DNA of 64,000 nt from Cardiobacteriaceae bacterium TAE3-ERU3 (GTDB lineage: Bacteria > Pseudomonadota > Gammaproteobacteria > Cardiobacteriales > Cardiobacteriaceae). The notes beneath the pieces were generated by a model. It had not been told where the DNA came from, did no database searches, and saw nothing but the letters and a program-made list of their open reading frames with translations. The stretch is taken from assembly GCA_019218315.1 (NCBI GenBank), contig JAHUUI010000002.1:124001-188000 (forward strand), in the 5' to 3' direction. The translations under genes were made by a program, and so were the position numbers. Positions 46,613 to 55,098 of the stretch are shown in pieces (the first letter of the stretch is position 1; the number at the start of each line of letters is the position of its first letter).

Positions 46613-47758
46613 TCACCCACGAACGCGACCACAGCCAAGTGCAAACACAGGCAAGAACAGAAACGACAGTGGATACAACCAAACAGAGAATTTAGCAGGC
46701 ATGATAAGCAACAAAAGAGTGAGCACTCCTAACGTCAAAAATTGAATAGACAATACAATACTTGAGCGCAAGCCGTAGTAACTACCAATATCGCAGTTTG
46801 CGATACAGGACATAACCAAGCTTCCATAAGCCACATGACTGGCGCTGTTATAAGCACCAAATAACCCCATCACGATAAAAAATGCCAAAGTAGATGGATA
46901 AATAGCCAATCCAATTGCGCCAATTAGCCCACCATATACACACCAAATAATCACTTTTTTGTTATTCCCATAAGCCAATGCCAATAGGCTGCCCACCATC
47001 GCACCTATACTGTGAATAATATTGATTTGCGCAAATACCTTGGGCGATTCTCCCAAGACGTCGTAGATCATGACTGGATTAATTGCGTAGGACTGCAGCA
47101 CCAAAATATTGGGTAGCATAGCGAGCAATACCATCCAGGTAACCTTTTTATCTAACCACCACCGAAAGCTAATGTAATCCGGCTTTTTGCGAGGCTTATG
47201 CTTGAGGTTTACCTCATGAATGGTCAAAAAGCAGATCAAAACTACCGACACCATCAGCAATACCAATGCCGTACAAAGTAAAAAAACCAATCCATAGGCT
47301 GAAAAGTACCATGTAATCAATGCAGCGGATAATAATGCAGCTACTTGATCTGTTATTTCTAGCGCTGCATTTATACGCTGAAAGCGCACATGAACCATGG
47401 TTTGGGCAACTGCACTACGCAAGTTAAAATACACCGTAAAGTAAAGCTTGCAAGCAAACATCAGTATTGCGGATAACCATACTTTGCTCACTACTATGGC
47501 CAAAGCAACCAGTAGCATCATCGCAATATTGAGCCAAATGATGATCTGTTTGCGATGATATCTATCGAGCAGATAACTGTATTTGGCTGCAATCAGCGTA
47601 TTCAGCAGCAAGCTGGCTAATGTAACTGTAGTAAAAGCCGAAGCAGAATATGCGCTGATAAATTGCCATACACTTAAAATCATGCACATGGATATAGCGA
47701 TGTGCCCTACCGAAAAGCTGATGATAAATAGCGGGATTTGCTGGGATCTTGTAAACAT
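46613..47758 (-). CDS. MFS transporter under SoxR-type promoter
   Basis: A 381-residue major facilitator protein with about twelve hydrophobic segments. The short loop between TM2 and TM3 has the family-type SYLLDRYHRKQII basic motif. The start at 47758 is chosen for GAGGA six bases upstream; the frame start 47791 falls in the promoter. It is the first gene behind the SoxR-box promoter and faces soxR, so export of redox-active compounds is the likeliest role. The gap of 69 bases to ynbA holds a TATATA but no terminator, so read-through into the phospholipid genes is expected. Confidence 0.88.
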   Translation of the reverse strand: MFTRSQQIPLFIISFSVGHIAISMCMILSVWQFISAYSASAFTTVTLASLLLNTLIAAKYSYLLDRYHRKQIIIWLNIAMMLLVALAIVVSKVWLSAILMFACKLYFTVYFNLRSAVAQTMVHVRFQRINAALEITDQVAALLSAALITWYFSAYGLVFLLCTALVLLMVSVVLICFLTIHEVNLKHKPRKKPDYISFRWWLDKKVTWMVLLAMLPNILVLQSYAINPVMIYDVLGESPKVFAQINIIHSIGAMVGSLLALAYGNNKKVIIWCVYGGLIGAIGLAIYPSTLAFFIVMGLFGAYNSASHVAYGSLVMSCIANCDIGSYYGLRSSIVLSIQFLTLGVLTLLLLIMPAKFSVWLYPLSFLFLPVFALGCGRVRG

Positions 47759-47790
47759 GACGCATCCTCGATAACGAAAAACCGTTACCA

Positions 47791-47821
47791 AGCATAAAAC
47801 CTTAACTTAACTTTAGGTCAA
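47791..47821 (-). promoter_or_regulatory. SoxR-type promoter with 19-bp spacer and sox-box-like operator
   Basis: Minus strand: -35 TTGACC (47821-47816), 19-bp spacer, -10 TATGCT (47796-47791). The spacer region holds CCTAAAGTTAAGTTAAGG (47817-47800), which agrees with CCTCAAGTTAACTTGAGG, the E. coli soxS operator, at 15 of 18 positions. The long 19-bp spacer is the hallmark of MerR-family activated promoters. It drives the MFS gene (ATG 26 bases beyond the expected start) and faces soxR. Confidence 0.88.
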
Positions 47822-47846
47822 GCGCTATTTCCACTATCATGCTCAT

Positions 47847-48281
47847 ATGGAACAATACTGGACACCAAAAAGCCTCGCCGAGCGCACCGGAGTCAGTGTG
47901 CCGACACTGCATTTTTACGAGAAGAAAGGATTGTTGTTTGCCTTGCGTACTGCCGGGAATCAACGCCGCTATCGACGTGATATGGCGCGTAGGATCGCAT
48001 TTATTCAAGCTGGGCAGCGCGTCGGCATCTCACTCGCTGAAATTAAAGCGACGCTAGATCAATTGCCGGAAGACCGCACCCCGACAAGTGCAGACTGGGC
48101 TGCCATTTCTCAAAGTTGGACCACCCTGCTCAACGAACGAATCAGAAGGCTAGAAGCCATGCGTGATAAGCTGACCAGTTGTATCCAATGCGGGTGCTTA
48201 TCGTTAGAAAAATGCCAAATATATAACCCTAATGATCGTGCAGCGCATAATAGCGCGCATCACAATATGCTAGAACCATAA
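47847..48281 (+). CDS. soxR: Redox-sensing transcriptional activator SoxR
   Basis: A 144-residue MerR-family dimer. The N-terminal winged HTH WTPKSLAERTGVSVPTLHFYEKKGLL and RRYRRDMARRIAFIQAGQRVGISL are followed by a dimerisation helix and the [2Fe-2S] cluster motif CIQCGCLSLEKC (C-x2-C-x-C-x5-C, residues about 112-123), then NPND as in E. coli SoxR. It senses superoxide or redox-cycling drugs. No soxS is present in the window; its target here is most likely the divergent MFS-ynbA operon directly, as in many non-enteric bacteria. Confidence 0.95.
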   Translation: MEQYWTPKSLAERTGVSVPTLHFYEKKGLLFALRTAGNQRRYRRDMARRIAFIQAGQRVGISLAEIKATLDQLPEDRTPTSADWAAISQSWTTLLNERIRRLEAMRDKLTSCIQCGCLSLEKCQIYNPNDRAAHNSAHHNMLEP

Positions 48282-48301
48282 TCCATTTGGCATATTCACG
48301 C

Positions 48302-50302
48302 TCATTGAATAAACGCCATTTCCTGTAGCTGGCGAATTTCATCACGCAGCGCAGCGGCTTGTTCGAACTCAAGATTTTGCGCGTGCTGGAGCATATCTTT
48401 TTCCAGCTGCTTGATACGCTTGTCTGCTTCGGCCGGTGTCAGCATAGCGTTTGCCCCACCCTGCTTTTCTTTGTGCGCTTTTTTCGCTTTGACAGCAACG
48501 TGTGCACCTTCCATCACATCATTGACTTTTTTGCGGATGGTTGCCGGGGTAATCCCACGCTCAAGGTTATAGGCAATCTGCTTTTCACGACGGCGTGCGG
48601 TTTCATCCATTGCTTTCTGCATCGATTTGGTGATTTTATCCGCGTAGAGAATTGCTTTACCATTGACGTTACGCGCAGCACGGCCAATAGTCTGGATCAG
48701 AGCCCGTTCACCGCGCAGGAAGCCTTCTTTATCGGCATCAAAAATAGCGACCAATGATACTTCCGGCATATCGAGCCCTTCGCGCAGCAGGTTAATGCCG
48801 ACCAACACATCGAACTCACCCAAGCGCAAGTCACGAATAATTTCCATACGCTCGACGGTATTGATGTCCGAGTGGATATAGCGTACGCGTACGCCGTGTT
48901 CCATTAGGTAATCGGTAAGGTCTTCGGACATTTTCTTGGTCAGCGTGGTAATCAGTACCCGTTCATCTTTTGCTGCGCGCAGATGAATTTCGCCAAGCAC
49001 GTCCTCAACCTGTCGCCCAACCGGCCGAATTTCTACTTCAGGATCGAGCAAGCCAGTTGGGCGCACCACTTGCTCGACAATTTGCCCCGACTGCTCGACT
49101 TCAAAATCCCCCGGTGTGGCGGAAATATAAATCGTCTGCGGTGCAATGGCTTCAAATTCCTCGAATTGCAACGGACGGTTATCCAGTGCGGACGGCAAAC
49201 GGAAACCGTAATCGACCAGTGTTTCCTTGCGCGAGCGGTCACCGCGATACATACCGTTGATTTGCGGCACGGTGACGTGGCTCTCGTCGAGCATCAGAAT
49301 GGTATCTGGCGGCAAGTAGTCGTGCAGGGTTGGTGGTGGCTCGCCCGGTGCGCGGCCTGATAAATAACGTGAGTAGTTCTCGATACCCGAGCAATAGCCG
49401 AGTTCAAGCATCATTTCGAGGTCGAACTGGGTGCGTTGTTGTAGGCGCTGTGCCTCGACCAGTTTATTTTGTGCATTGAGTGCCGCCAAGCGTTCACGCA
49501 GTTCATCTTTAATCGACTCCGCTGCTTCAACGATTGTGCCGCGTGGTGTCGCATAGTGCGTTTTCGGATAAATCGTCACGCGTGGAATCGGATCAAGCAA
49601 CTCGCCAGTCAGCGGATCAAAATAGCGGATAGATTCAACTTCGTCGTCAAATAATTCAACCCGCAGCGCATACCAGTCTGATTCAGCGGGCATGATGTCA
49701 ATCACGTCCCCGCGTACGCGGAATGTACCACGTAGCAGCTGATGATCGTTGCGTGTGTATTGCAATTCCGCGAGTCGGGCAAGCATTGCCCGCTGGTCAA
49801 TTTTCGTGCCGCGATTAATGTGCAGCACCATCTTCATATACAGCTTAGGGTCTCCGAGACCATAAATCGACGATACACTGGCGACGATAATCGTGTCGCG
49901 GCGTTCGAGAATGGCTTTGGTTGCTGAGAGGCGCATCTGCTCGATGTGCTCGTTAATTGAGGCATCTTTCTCGATGAAGGTATCGGATGCCGGCACATAC
50001 GCTTCCGGTTGGTAATAATCATAGTAGGAAACGAAGTATTCCACTGCGTTATGCGGGAAAAATTCACGCATTTCACCATAAAGCTGCGCCGCAAGCGTTT
50101 TGTTTGGCGCCATAATCAGCGCCGGACGTTGCGCTCGTGCGATGATGTTTGCCATGGTGTAGGTTTTCCCTGAGCCAGTCACTCCAAGCAAGGTTTGCTT
50201 GGCTAGCCCGTCCTCCAGACCTTCCAGCAAACTCTCTATCGCCTTCGGCTGATCACCTGACGGCTGATAATCTGACACCAGCTCAAAACGTCCTTCACTC
50301 AT
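48302..50302 (-). CDS. uvrB: Excinuclease ABC subunit B
   Basis: Damage-verification helicase of nucleotide excision repair. It has 666 residues from ATG 50302, which has AAGGTG six bases upstream (GTG 50311 is the frame start). Seen: Walker [13 protein letters not shown], the beta-hairpin [21 protein letters not shown], motif [11 protein letters not shown], motif [18 protein letters not shown], motif [11 protein letters not shown] and the C-terminal UvrC-binding helix pair [15 protein letters not shown]. Confidence 0.98.
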   Translation of the reverse strand: MSEGRFELVSDYQPSGDQPKAIESLLEGLEDGLAKQTLLGVTGSGKTYTMANIIARAQRPALIMAPNKTLAAQLYGEMREFFPHNAVEYFVSYYDYYQPEAYVPASDTFIEKDASINEHIEQMRLSATKAILERRDTIIVASVSSIYGLGDPKLYMKMVLHINRGTKIDQRAMLARLAELQYTRNDHQLLRGTFRVRGDVIDIMPAESDWYALRVELFDDEVESIRYFDPLTGELLDPIPRVTIYPKTHYATPRGTIVEAAESIKDELRERLAALNAQNKLVEAQRLQQRTQFDLEMMLELGYCSGIENYSRYLSGRAPGEPPPTLHDYLPPDTILMLDESHVTVPQINGMYRGDRSRKETLVDYGFRLPSALDNRPLQFEEFEAIAPQTIYISATPGDFEVEQSGQIVEQVVRPTGLLDPEVEIRPVGRQVEDVLGEIHLRAAKDERVLITTLTKKMSEDLTDYLMEHGVRVRYIHSDINTVERMEIIRDLRLGEFDVLVGINLLREGLDMPEVSLVAIFDADKEGFLRGERALIQTIGRAARNVNGKAILYADKITKSMQKAMDETARRREKQIAYNLERGITPATIRKKVNDVMEGAHVAVKAKKAHKEKQGGANAMLTPAEADKRIKQLEKDMLQHAQNLEFEQAAALRDEIRQLQEMAFIQ

Positions 50303-50375
50303 CGCATTCACCTTATTGCACTCACGTACCCGATATTGGGGCGGGTGCTATCATTATCAAGTACGAAGTACCGGA

Positions 50376-50411
50376 TATAAAAAAGCCGCCACAGAAGTAT
50401 GTGGCGGCTTT
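50376..50411 (-). terminator. Terminator after ggt
   Basis: Perfect 11-bp stem AAAGCCGCCAC (50382-50392) / GTGGCGGCTTT (50401-50411), 8-base loop; minus strand tail TTTTTTAT. It lies 19 bases after the ggt stop. Confidence 0.93.
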
Positions 50412-50430
50412 ATGCTTGATTGGCGATAAA

Positions 50431-52188
50431 TTAATAACCAACCACGGCAGAGTCGACACGGCGAGGATCAGACGAGCCGTATAACCCCTCTGGCGTAACC
50501 ATGATTGACTGGGTAGAACCCATTGCCGGTTTACGCGACACGGTATGTCCTTTTTCTTCGAGCAAACGTACAGTGTCAGGGTTAAGTGAACTTTCTACGC
50601 GGATTTCATCAGGCGTCCACTGATCATGAACACGCGGCGCATGCGTTGCTTCGGCAATATTCATGTCGTGATCAATCACGTTAGAGATAATCTGCAGAAC
50701 TGTGGTAATGATACGGCTACCACCCGGGCTACCGGTAACGATAAATGGCTGGCCATCTTTGAGCACAATGGTCGGGCTCATTGAAGAAAGTGGGCGCTTT
50801 TCCGGCTCAATGGCATTGGCATCACCACCGATCAAGCCATAGGCATTAGGCACACCGGCTTTGGCCGAAAAATCATCCATCTCGTTGTTGAGCAAAATAC
50901 CGGTGCCATCGGCAACCAGCCCTGTTCCATAAGAGAAGTTCAGCGTATAGGTATTGGAAACTGCATTGCCGTCTTTGTCCACAATTGAGTAATGCGTAGT
51001 TTCATTGCTTTCATATGGCACCGGATTACCTGCTTTGATTTCACTAGCTGGGCGTGCCTTGTCCGGATCTATCGTCTTGCGTAACTCATCAGCGTAATCC
51101 TTGCTGATGATACCTTTGACCGGCACATCAACGAAGTCCGCATCGCCAAGGTACTCGGCACGATCAGCGTAAGCAAGCTGCATCGCCTCAGCCATCAAGT
51201 GAATTGTTTGTGCGCTATTTGCGCCGTACTCTTTGAGCGGAAATCCTTCCATAATATTGAGGATCTGGATAATGTGCGCACCTCCAGATGATGGTGGTGG
51301 CATGGATACGACTTCATAACCACGATAATCACCAGTTACCGGCTCACGTACCTTTGCTTCATAGCCCTTGAGGTCTTCGAGCGACATCGCCCCATCAGCA
51401 GCATTGACTGCTGCGACAATTTTTTCAGCTGTTTCGCCCTCGTAAAAACCTTTTGCACCCTGCTCGGCAATCAGTTTTAGCGAGTGCGCCAATTCCGGCT
51501 GCTTAAACACCTCACCGACTTCATACAGCGAGCCATCGGGCTTAAAGAAAACGGCCTCTGTACTCGGCCACTGCTTCAGGCGGTCTTGCAGCCCTTCCAG
51601 CGAGTTATACAAGCCTGGGGTAACCTCTATGCCCTCTTCAGCCAGCTTAATAGCCGGAGCCATCACTTCCGGCAACGACATCGTGCCGTAATCTTCAAGT
51701 GCCTTGGTCAGGCCGGCAACTGTGCCTGGAACACCAACCGCCAGTCCATGAAAGCGCGAACGCTCTTTAACCGCATCACCATTCTCATCAAGGTACATAT
51801 CACGAAATGCTTTCAATGGTGCTTTTTCGCGGTAATCCAAGGCAATATTTTTACCCGTCTTTGCATCATGGATGACCATAAATCCACCACCGCCAATATT
51901 ACCTGCGCGTGGTAGCGTAACGGCCAAGGCAAAACCAACCGCGACACCGGCATCAACCGCATTACCACCTTGTTTAAGAATATCCAGGCCAACCTGCGAA
52001 GCAATCGCTTCTTGTGTCGCGACCATACCATTTTTTGCCCACAAAGGATGGTGTACTGCATCCTCTGAAAAAATAGCCGCAGTTTCATGAGCAGGTTGCT
52101 GCGCTGTCTGTTGCGTTTGCACCAGCGCCTGAGTAGAAGTTGCATAGGCAATACTCGCGCCCAGTAGTGTAATGTGGAATAACTTCAT
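50431..52188 (-). CDS. ggt: Gamma-glutamyltranspeptidase
   Basis: Periplasmic Ntn hydrolase that cleaves or transfers the gamma-glutamyl group of glutathione. It is a 585-residue proenzyme with a Sec signal peptide (about 1-21, ending TSTQA). The autocleavage site with catalytic Thr is NETTHYSIVDKDGNAVSNTYT, which splits it into large and small subunits. Substrate-site motifs DYREKAPLKAF, LPYGTGLV-like FSYGTGLVADGTGILLNNEMDDFS and VTGSPGGSRIITTVL are present. It is monocistronic with its own terminator. A TATAAT on the minus strand upstream (about 52239-52244) is a possible -10 without a clear -35. Confidence 0.97.
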   Translation of the reverse strand: MKLFHITLLGASIAYATSTQALVQTQQTAQQPAHETAAIFSEDAVHHPLWAKNGMVATQEAIASQVGLDILKQGGNAVDAGVAVGFALAVTLPRAGNIGGGGFMVIHDAKTGKNIALDYREKAPLKAFRDMYLDENGDAVKERSRFHGLAVGVPGTVAGLTKALEDYGTMSLPEVMAPAIKLAEEGIEVTPGLYNSLEGLQDRLKQWPSTEAVFFKPDGSLYEVGEVFKQPELAHSLKLIAEQGAKGFYEGETAEKIVAAVNAADGAMSLEDLKGYEAKVREPVTGDYRGYEVVSMPPPSSGGAHIIQILNIMEGFPLKEYGANSAQTIHLMAEAMQLAYADRAEYLGDADFVDVPVKGIISKDYADELRKTIDPDKARPASEIKAGNPVPYESNETTHYSIVDKDGNAVSNTYTLNFSYGTGLVADGTGILLNNEMDDFSAKAGVPNAYGLIGGDANAIEPEKRPLSSMSPTIVLKDGQPFIVTGSPGGSRIITTVLQIISNVIDHDMNIAEATHAPRVHDQWTPDEIRVESSLNPDTVRLLEEKGHTVSRKPAMGSTQSIMVTPEGLYGSSDPRRVDSAVVGY

Positions 52189-52271
52189 CTGGTCTCCATT
52201 TCGTCATAGATAAAAGGATTAAATATATTACACGTCTATTATAGCTATCACATAATTACAAATAGCCTATA

Positions 52272-52308
52272 TTTCTCTATTGACAGAAAAAACAAAAAAC
52301 CATACCCT
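52272..52308 (+). promoter_or_regulatory. Promoter/operator A of the GbsR-like regulator gene
   Basis: 18-bp repeat TTTCTCTATTGACAGAAA (52272-52289) that contains the -35 box TTGACA (52280-52285). After a 17-bp spacer comes TACCCT (52303-52308). The expected transcription start is at or next to the ATG at 52315, so the mRNA is probably leaderless. Confidence 0.72.
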
Positions 52309-52314
52309 GCGCTG

Positions 52315-52833
52315 ATGAAACTCAATACCGTTAGCGAACAATTCGTCCTGCACTGGGGTGAGATGGGCTCACGCTGGGGTGTAAACCGCAGTGTGGCGCA
52401 AATCCACGCTCTGCTCTATATCGTTGCGCGCCCCATGCACGCCGAGGAAATCACCGAAACACTTGGCATTGCGCGCTCGAACGTCAGCAACAGCCTCAAG
52501 GAGCTACGCGAAATGCGCCTAGTGCAAGTTGTGCATCAAATCGGCGACCGCCGAGATTATTTCACCACATCAGGCGACGTGTGGGCGCTGTTCCGCGTCA
52601 TCGTGGAAGAACGCCAGCGCCGCGAAATCGAGCCGACCGAGCGCTTTTTGCGCGAGCTGATGGCAAGCCCCGAGTTCGAGCTTGAAAACGATACCGCGCG
52701 CAAGCGCATCCGCGAAACCCACGACCTTCTCGCAACCCTCACCGCATGGACAGAACAAATGCTCAAGTTATCGAACAGCACCATGCAAAAGCTGCTTAAA
52801 CTCGGCAGTAGCATCAAAAAATTATTGAAGTAA
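52315..52833 (+). CDS. GbsR/MarR-family transcriptional regulator
   Basis: A 172-residue winged-helix regulator. WGVNRSVAQIHALLYIVARPMHAEEITETLGIARSNVSNSLKELREMRLVQVVHQIGDRRDYFTT is the GbsR-type HTH and wing. The C-terminal half is helical with many charged residues and a Lys-rich end. It probably represses its own gene and the downstream operon through the 18-bp repeat found before each (52272, 52876, 53014). There is no ribosome binding site because the promoter abuts the start codon. The ligand is unknown. Confidence 0.88.
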   Translation: MKLNTVSEQFVLHWGEMGSRWGVNRSVAQIHALLYIVARPMHAEEITETLGIARSNVSNSLKELREMRLVQVVHQIGDRRDYFTTSGDVWALFRVIVEERQRREIEPTERFLRELMASPEFELENDTARKRIRETHDLLATLTAWTEQMLKLSNSTMQKLLKLGSSIKKLLK

Positions 52834-52875
52834 CTATTGCGGCTAATGTCATTAGTCTTATGCATCATCCTTTAA

Positions 52876-52912
52876 TTTCTCTATTGACAGAAATAAAAGA
52901 AAATCATAATCT
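52876..52912 (+). promoter_or_regulatory. Promoter/operator B for the 53053-55098 operon
   Basis: Second copy of TTTCTCTATTGACAGAAA (52876-52893, identical in 18 of 18) with TTGACA (52884-52889), 17-bp spacer and TAATCT (52907-52912). It gives a leader of about 130 bases before 53053. Confidence 0.75.
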
Positions 52913-53013
52913 AGTCTCATCCGCTGATTAGTTTGTTCTCTTCATCATATTTAACACAACTAAAACCAACCAGCGGTAAATGTGGTCAATGGACCTTTTC
53001 TTTTAACTATTAA

Positions 53014-53031
53014 TTTCACTCTTTACAGAAA
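53014..53031 (+). promoter_or_regulatory. Operator C, third copy of the 18-bp repeat
   Basis: TTTCACTCTTTACAGAAA, 15 of 18 identical to copies A and B. It lies 21 bases before the ATG at 53053 with no -10 box at the right distance, so it looks like an operator, or a decayed promoter, between promoter B and the operon. Confidence 0.6.
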
Positions 53032-53052
53032 TAAAAAAATAGGTGGTGATTT

Positions 53053-53448
53053 ATGATGATGACACTCTCTACCCTTGCCGTTGTGGTTACCGTGCCACTG
53101 TTGCTCAGCTTCGCGTGCTGGACGCTGTTTGCCGGTGCGTTGCGCCGTGTAATTGCCCTGCTTTGCCATGAGCAGAATGAGGAAGCCAAGTCGGTTGCCA
53201 GTTTGTTTTGGGAACGGATTTATCTAGCGTTGACGCTATTCATTCCGCTGTTTGTGGTGCTGTTTCTCACCCCGACCCTAAGCGACGTCTATTTTGCTAG
53301 CAGTCTGCTTTTTGCCCTGCGCTGGTCACTATTCGGCGGTATCGCGCTGATTTTGACCCTCGCTTTTATGGTACGCCGGCAAATTGTCCTCAATCAGCAA
53401 CAAATGATGCCGGTCATTGACAATAAACCTACAGAGGAACAATCATGA
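53053..53448 (+). CDS. Hypothetical membrane protein, 131 residues
   Basis: Three or four hydrophobic segments (about 5-27, 53-73, 80-105) separated by a short charged loop with CHEQNEEAKS. AGGTGGTG serves as ribosome binding site; ATG 53056 and 53059 are possible alternatives. No family recognised. It is the first gene of a four-gene run with ATGA overlaps (SDR, DoxX-like, DUF2269). Confidence 0.78.
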   Translation: MMMTLSTLAVVVTVPLLLSFACWTLFAGALRRVIALLCHEQNEEAKSVASLFWERIYLALTLFIPLFVVLFLTPTLSDVYFASSLLFALRWSLFGGIALILTLAFMVRRQIVLNQQQMMPVIDNKPTEEQS

Positions 53449-53451
53449 ATA
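53432..53451 (+). repeat. 20-bp junction repeat, copy 1
   Basis: CAGAGGAACAATCATGAATA at the stop/start overlap into the SDR gene, identical to 54621-54640. It encodes the shared C-terminal EEQS of the upstream proteins and the ribosome binding site plus ATG of the next. Confidence 0.85.
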
Positions 53452-54284
53452 TTTTACTACTCGGCGGCAGTGGCTTTATCGGCCATGCCGTAAAAGCCAG
53501 ATTATTGGCAGACGGCCATCAGGTCACCGCACCACGCCATGGTGAACTCGATTTTATTCACCCTGATCTCGCAAAACTAAAAGCCCTGATGCAAGGTCAG
53601 GACGCGGTAGTCAATACCGTCGGCATCATGCACCATCGTACGGATTTGCTCGAAACGATTCACCATCACGCTCCGCTGCAATTTGCTGGACACGCCAAAG
53701 AAGCCGGTGTGGCACAGTGGATTCAGTTATCGGCACTGGGCGCGGACAGTGATTCACCGGTCGCATTTGTCGGCTGCAAGGGGCACGGTGATGCAGCGCT
53801 GCTGCGTTTGGCCGATGATGGCTTCAAGGTAAAAATAGCGCGCCCATCAGTCGTGTTTGGTCGCGGCGGCAACAGTACCCGTGCTTTTTTACGCCTTGCA
53901 CGACTGCCCCGCCTGTGCTTACCCGAACGCGGCAACTTTACCCTACAGCCGGTTCACGTTGATGATGTTGCCGAAGGACTATGCCGATTGTTACAAAATG
54001 ACGGTAGCGACAATGTGGTGAATATGGTCGGCAAAACCCGCCACAGCCTTGCCGAATACCTCAATATCCTGCGCGAACAAATTCACGGCAAACCGCCGTT
54101 GCGTGTCCATCAAGCGCCTGACTTGCTGGTCAAGATAGCAGCACGTGGATTGCGCGTACCGAGCAAGGGCTTTATCAGCCCCGACAGCATGACTTTGTTG
54201 CGCCAAGGTTCGAGTGCAGACGTGCAGCCGTTCACGCAACTACTTGGTAAAGCACCACTCGCTGCACCCGATTTTCGCTTATGA
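53445..54284 (+). CDS. NAD(P)-binding atypical short-chain dehydrogenase (NDUFA9/epimerase-like)
   Basis: A 279-residue Rossmann protein. GGSGFIGHAVKARLL is the dinucleotide motif, NTVGIMHHRTDLLETIHHHAP and WIQLSALGADSDSP follow the atypical SDR pattern with no Tyr-x3-Lys, and HVDDVAEGLCRLL comes later. Related proteins act on quinone-linked or redox processes; the substrate is unknown. Overlaps ATGA on both sides. Confidence 0.87.
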   Translation: MNILLLGGSGFIGHAVKARLLADGHQVTAPRHGELDFIHPDLAKLKALMQGQDAVVNTVGIMHHRTDLLETIHHHAPLQFAGHAKEAGVAQWIQLSALGADSDSPVAFVGCKGHGDAALLRLADDGFKVKIARPSVVFGRGGNSTRAFLRLARLPRLCLPERGNFTLQPVHVDDVAEGLCRLLQNDGSDNVVNMVGKTRHSLAEYLNILREQIHGKPPLRVHQAPDLLVKIAARGLRVPSKGFISPDSMTLLRQGSSADVQPFTQLLGKAPLAAPDFRL

Positions 54285-54637
54285 AACTGCTCAATATCAG
54301 CATTGCCGTGATGTGGCTGTACAGCGGTTTGCAACCGTTGCTCACTGCCACAGCCGCATCATTGCAATTGCTGGCCACAGTCGGTATCAGCGAAGCATGG
54401 CGCTTGCCGCTGTTAGTCACCGCTTCGGCAATCGATTGCATCTTTGCGCTGTGGACGCTGCTCAAGCCAAGCCGCTTAATGTGGTATGCACAGGCGGGCA
54501 CCGTCATCGCCTATACCGCCATCATCACCCTGTTTTTACCACAGGCGTGGCTCGATCCGCTTGGTGCAGCGATCAAGAACCTGCCACTGATTGCACTGAT
54601 GCTTTATTTAGCCAATCATTCAGAGGAACAATCATGA
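54281..54637 (+). CDS. DoxX-like membrane protein
   Basis: A 118-residue protein with four hydrophobic segments. WLYSGLQPL in TM1, ASAIDCIFALWTLL and the C-terminal KNLPLIALMLYLA follow the DoxX-like family pattern. SDR plus DoxX-like plus DUF2269 is a recurring gene set. Stop and start overlap its neighbours (ATGA on both sides). Role unknown. Confidence 0.82.
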   Translation: MKLLNISIAVMWLYSGLQPLLTATAASLQLLATVGISEAWRLPLLVTASAIDCIFALWTLLKPSRLMWYAQAGTVIAYTAIITLFLPQAWLDPLGAAIKNLPLIALMLYLANHSEEQS

Positions 54638-54640
54638 ATA
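54621..54640 (+). repeat. 20-bp junction repeat, copy 2
   Basis: CAGAGGAACAATCATGAATA, identical to 53432-53451, at the overlap between the DoxX-like and DUF2269 genes. Confidence 0.85.
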
Positions 54641-55098
54641 CCTATCTCGTCGTCAAATCCCTGCACATCATTTCCGCCAGCGTGCTGGTCGGTACCGGCT
54701 TTGGCTCGGCGTTTTATTTGTTCTGGATTAACCGTAGCGGTAGCGTGCCCACGCAGGCAATGGTTGCCAAATGGGTCGTCAAAGCCGATTTGTGGCTGAC
54801 CACACCGGCGGGGATTTTCCAGCCACTATCCGGCTTATGGCTAATGCACCTTGCCGGTTGGCGTTGGGACAGCACATGGTTGCTTGCCACATTCGCGCTT
54901 TACGCCTTTGCCGGACTGTGTTGGCTGCCGGTGCTGTGGCTACAAGTGCGGATGCGCGACCTTGCCACAGACGCCAGCGCGCACAATACCCCGCTACCCT
55001 CCAATTACCGCCTTTACCAACGCTATTGGGAATGGCTCGGCTATCCGGCATTTATTGCGATGATTGTGGTCTATTTTCTGATGGTGACAAAGCCATAG
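54634..55098 (+). CDS. DUF2269 integral membrane protein
   Basis: A 154-residue protein with four hydrophobic segments. The N-terminal VVKSLHIISASVLVGTGFGSAFYLFW and middle TTPAGIFQPLSGLWLM fit DUF2269. ATG 54634 overlaps the previous stop; a longer frame from 54214 runs through the two preceding genes and is not real. Its last 47 bases overlap the end of the convergent MFS gene. Confidence 0.87.
   Translation: MNTYLVVKSLHIISASVLVGTGFGSAFYLFWINRSGSVPTQAMVAKWVVKADLWLTTPAGIFQPLSGLWLMHLAGWRWDSTWLLATFALYAFAGLCWLPVLWLQVRMRDLATDASAHNTPLPSNYRLYQRYWEWLGYPAFIAMIVVYFLMVTKP

Noticed and set aside
54214-54633. N-terminal extension of the DUF2269 gene
   Set aside because: It runs through the SDR and DoxX-like genes in another frame; the ATGA start at 54634 with its ribosome binding site is clear.
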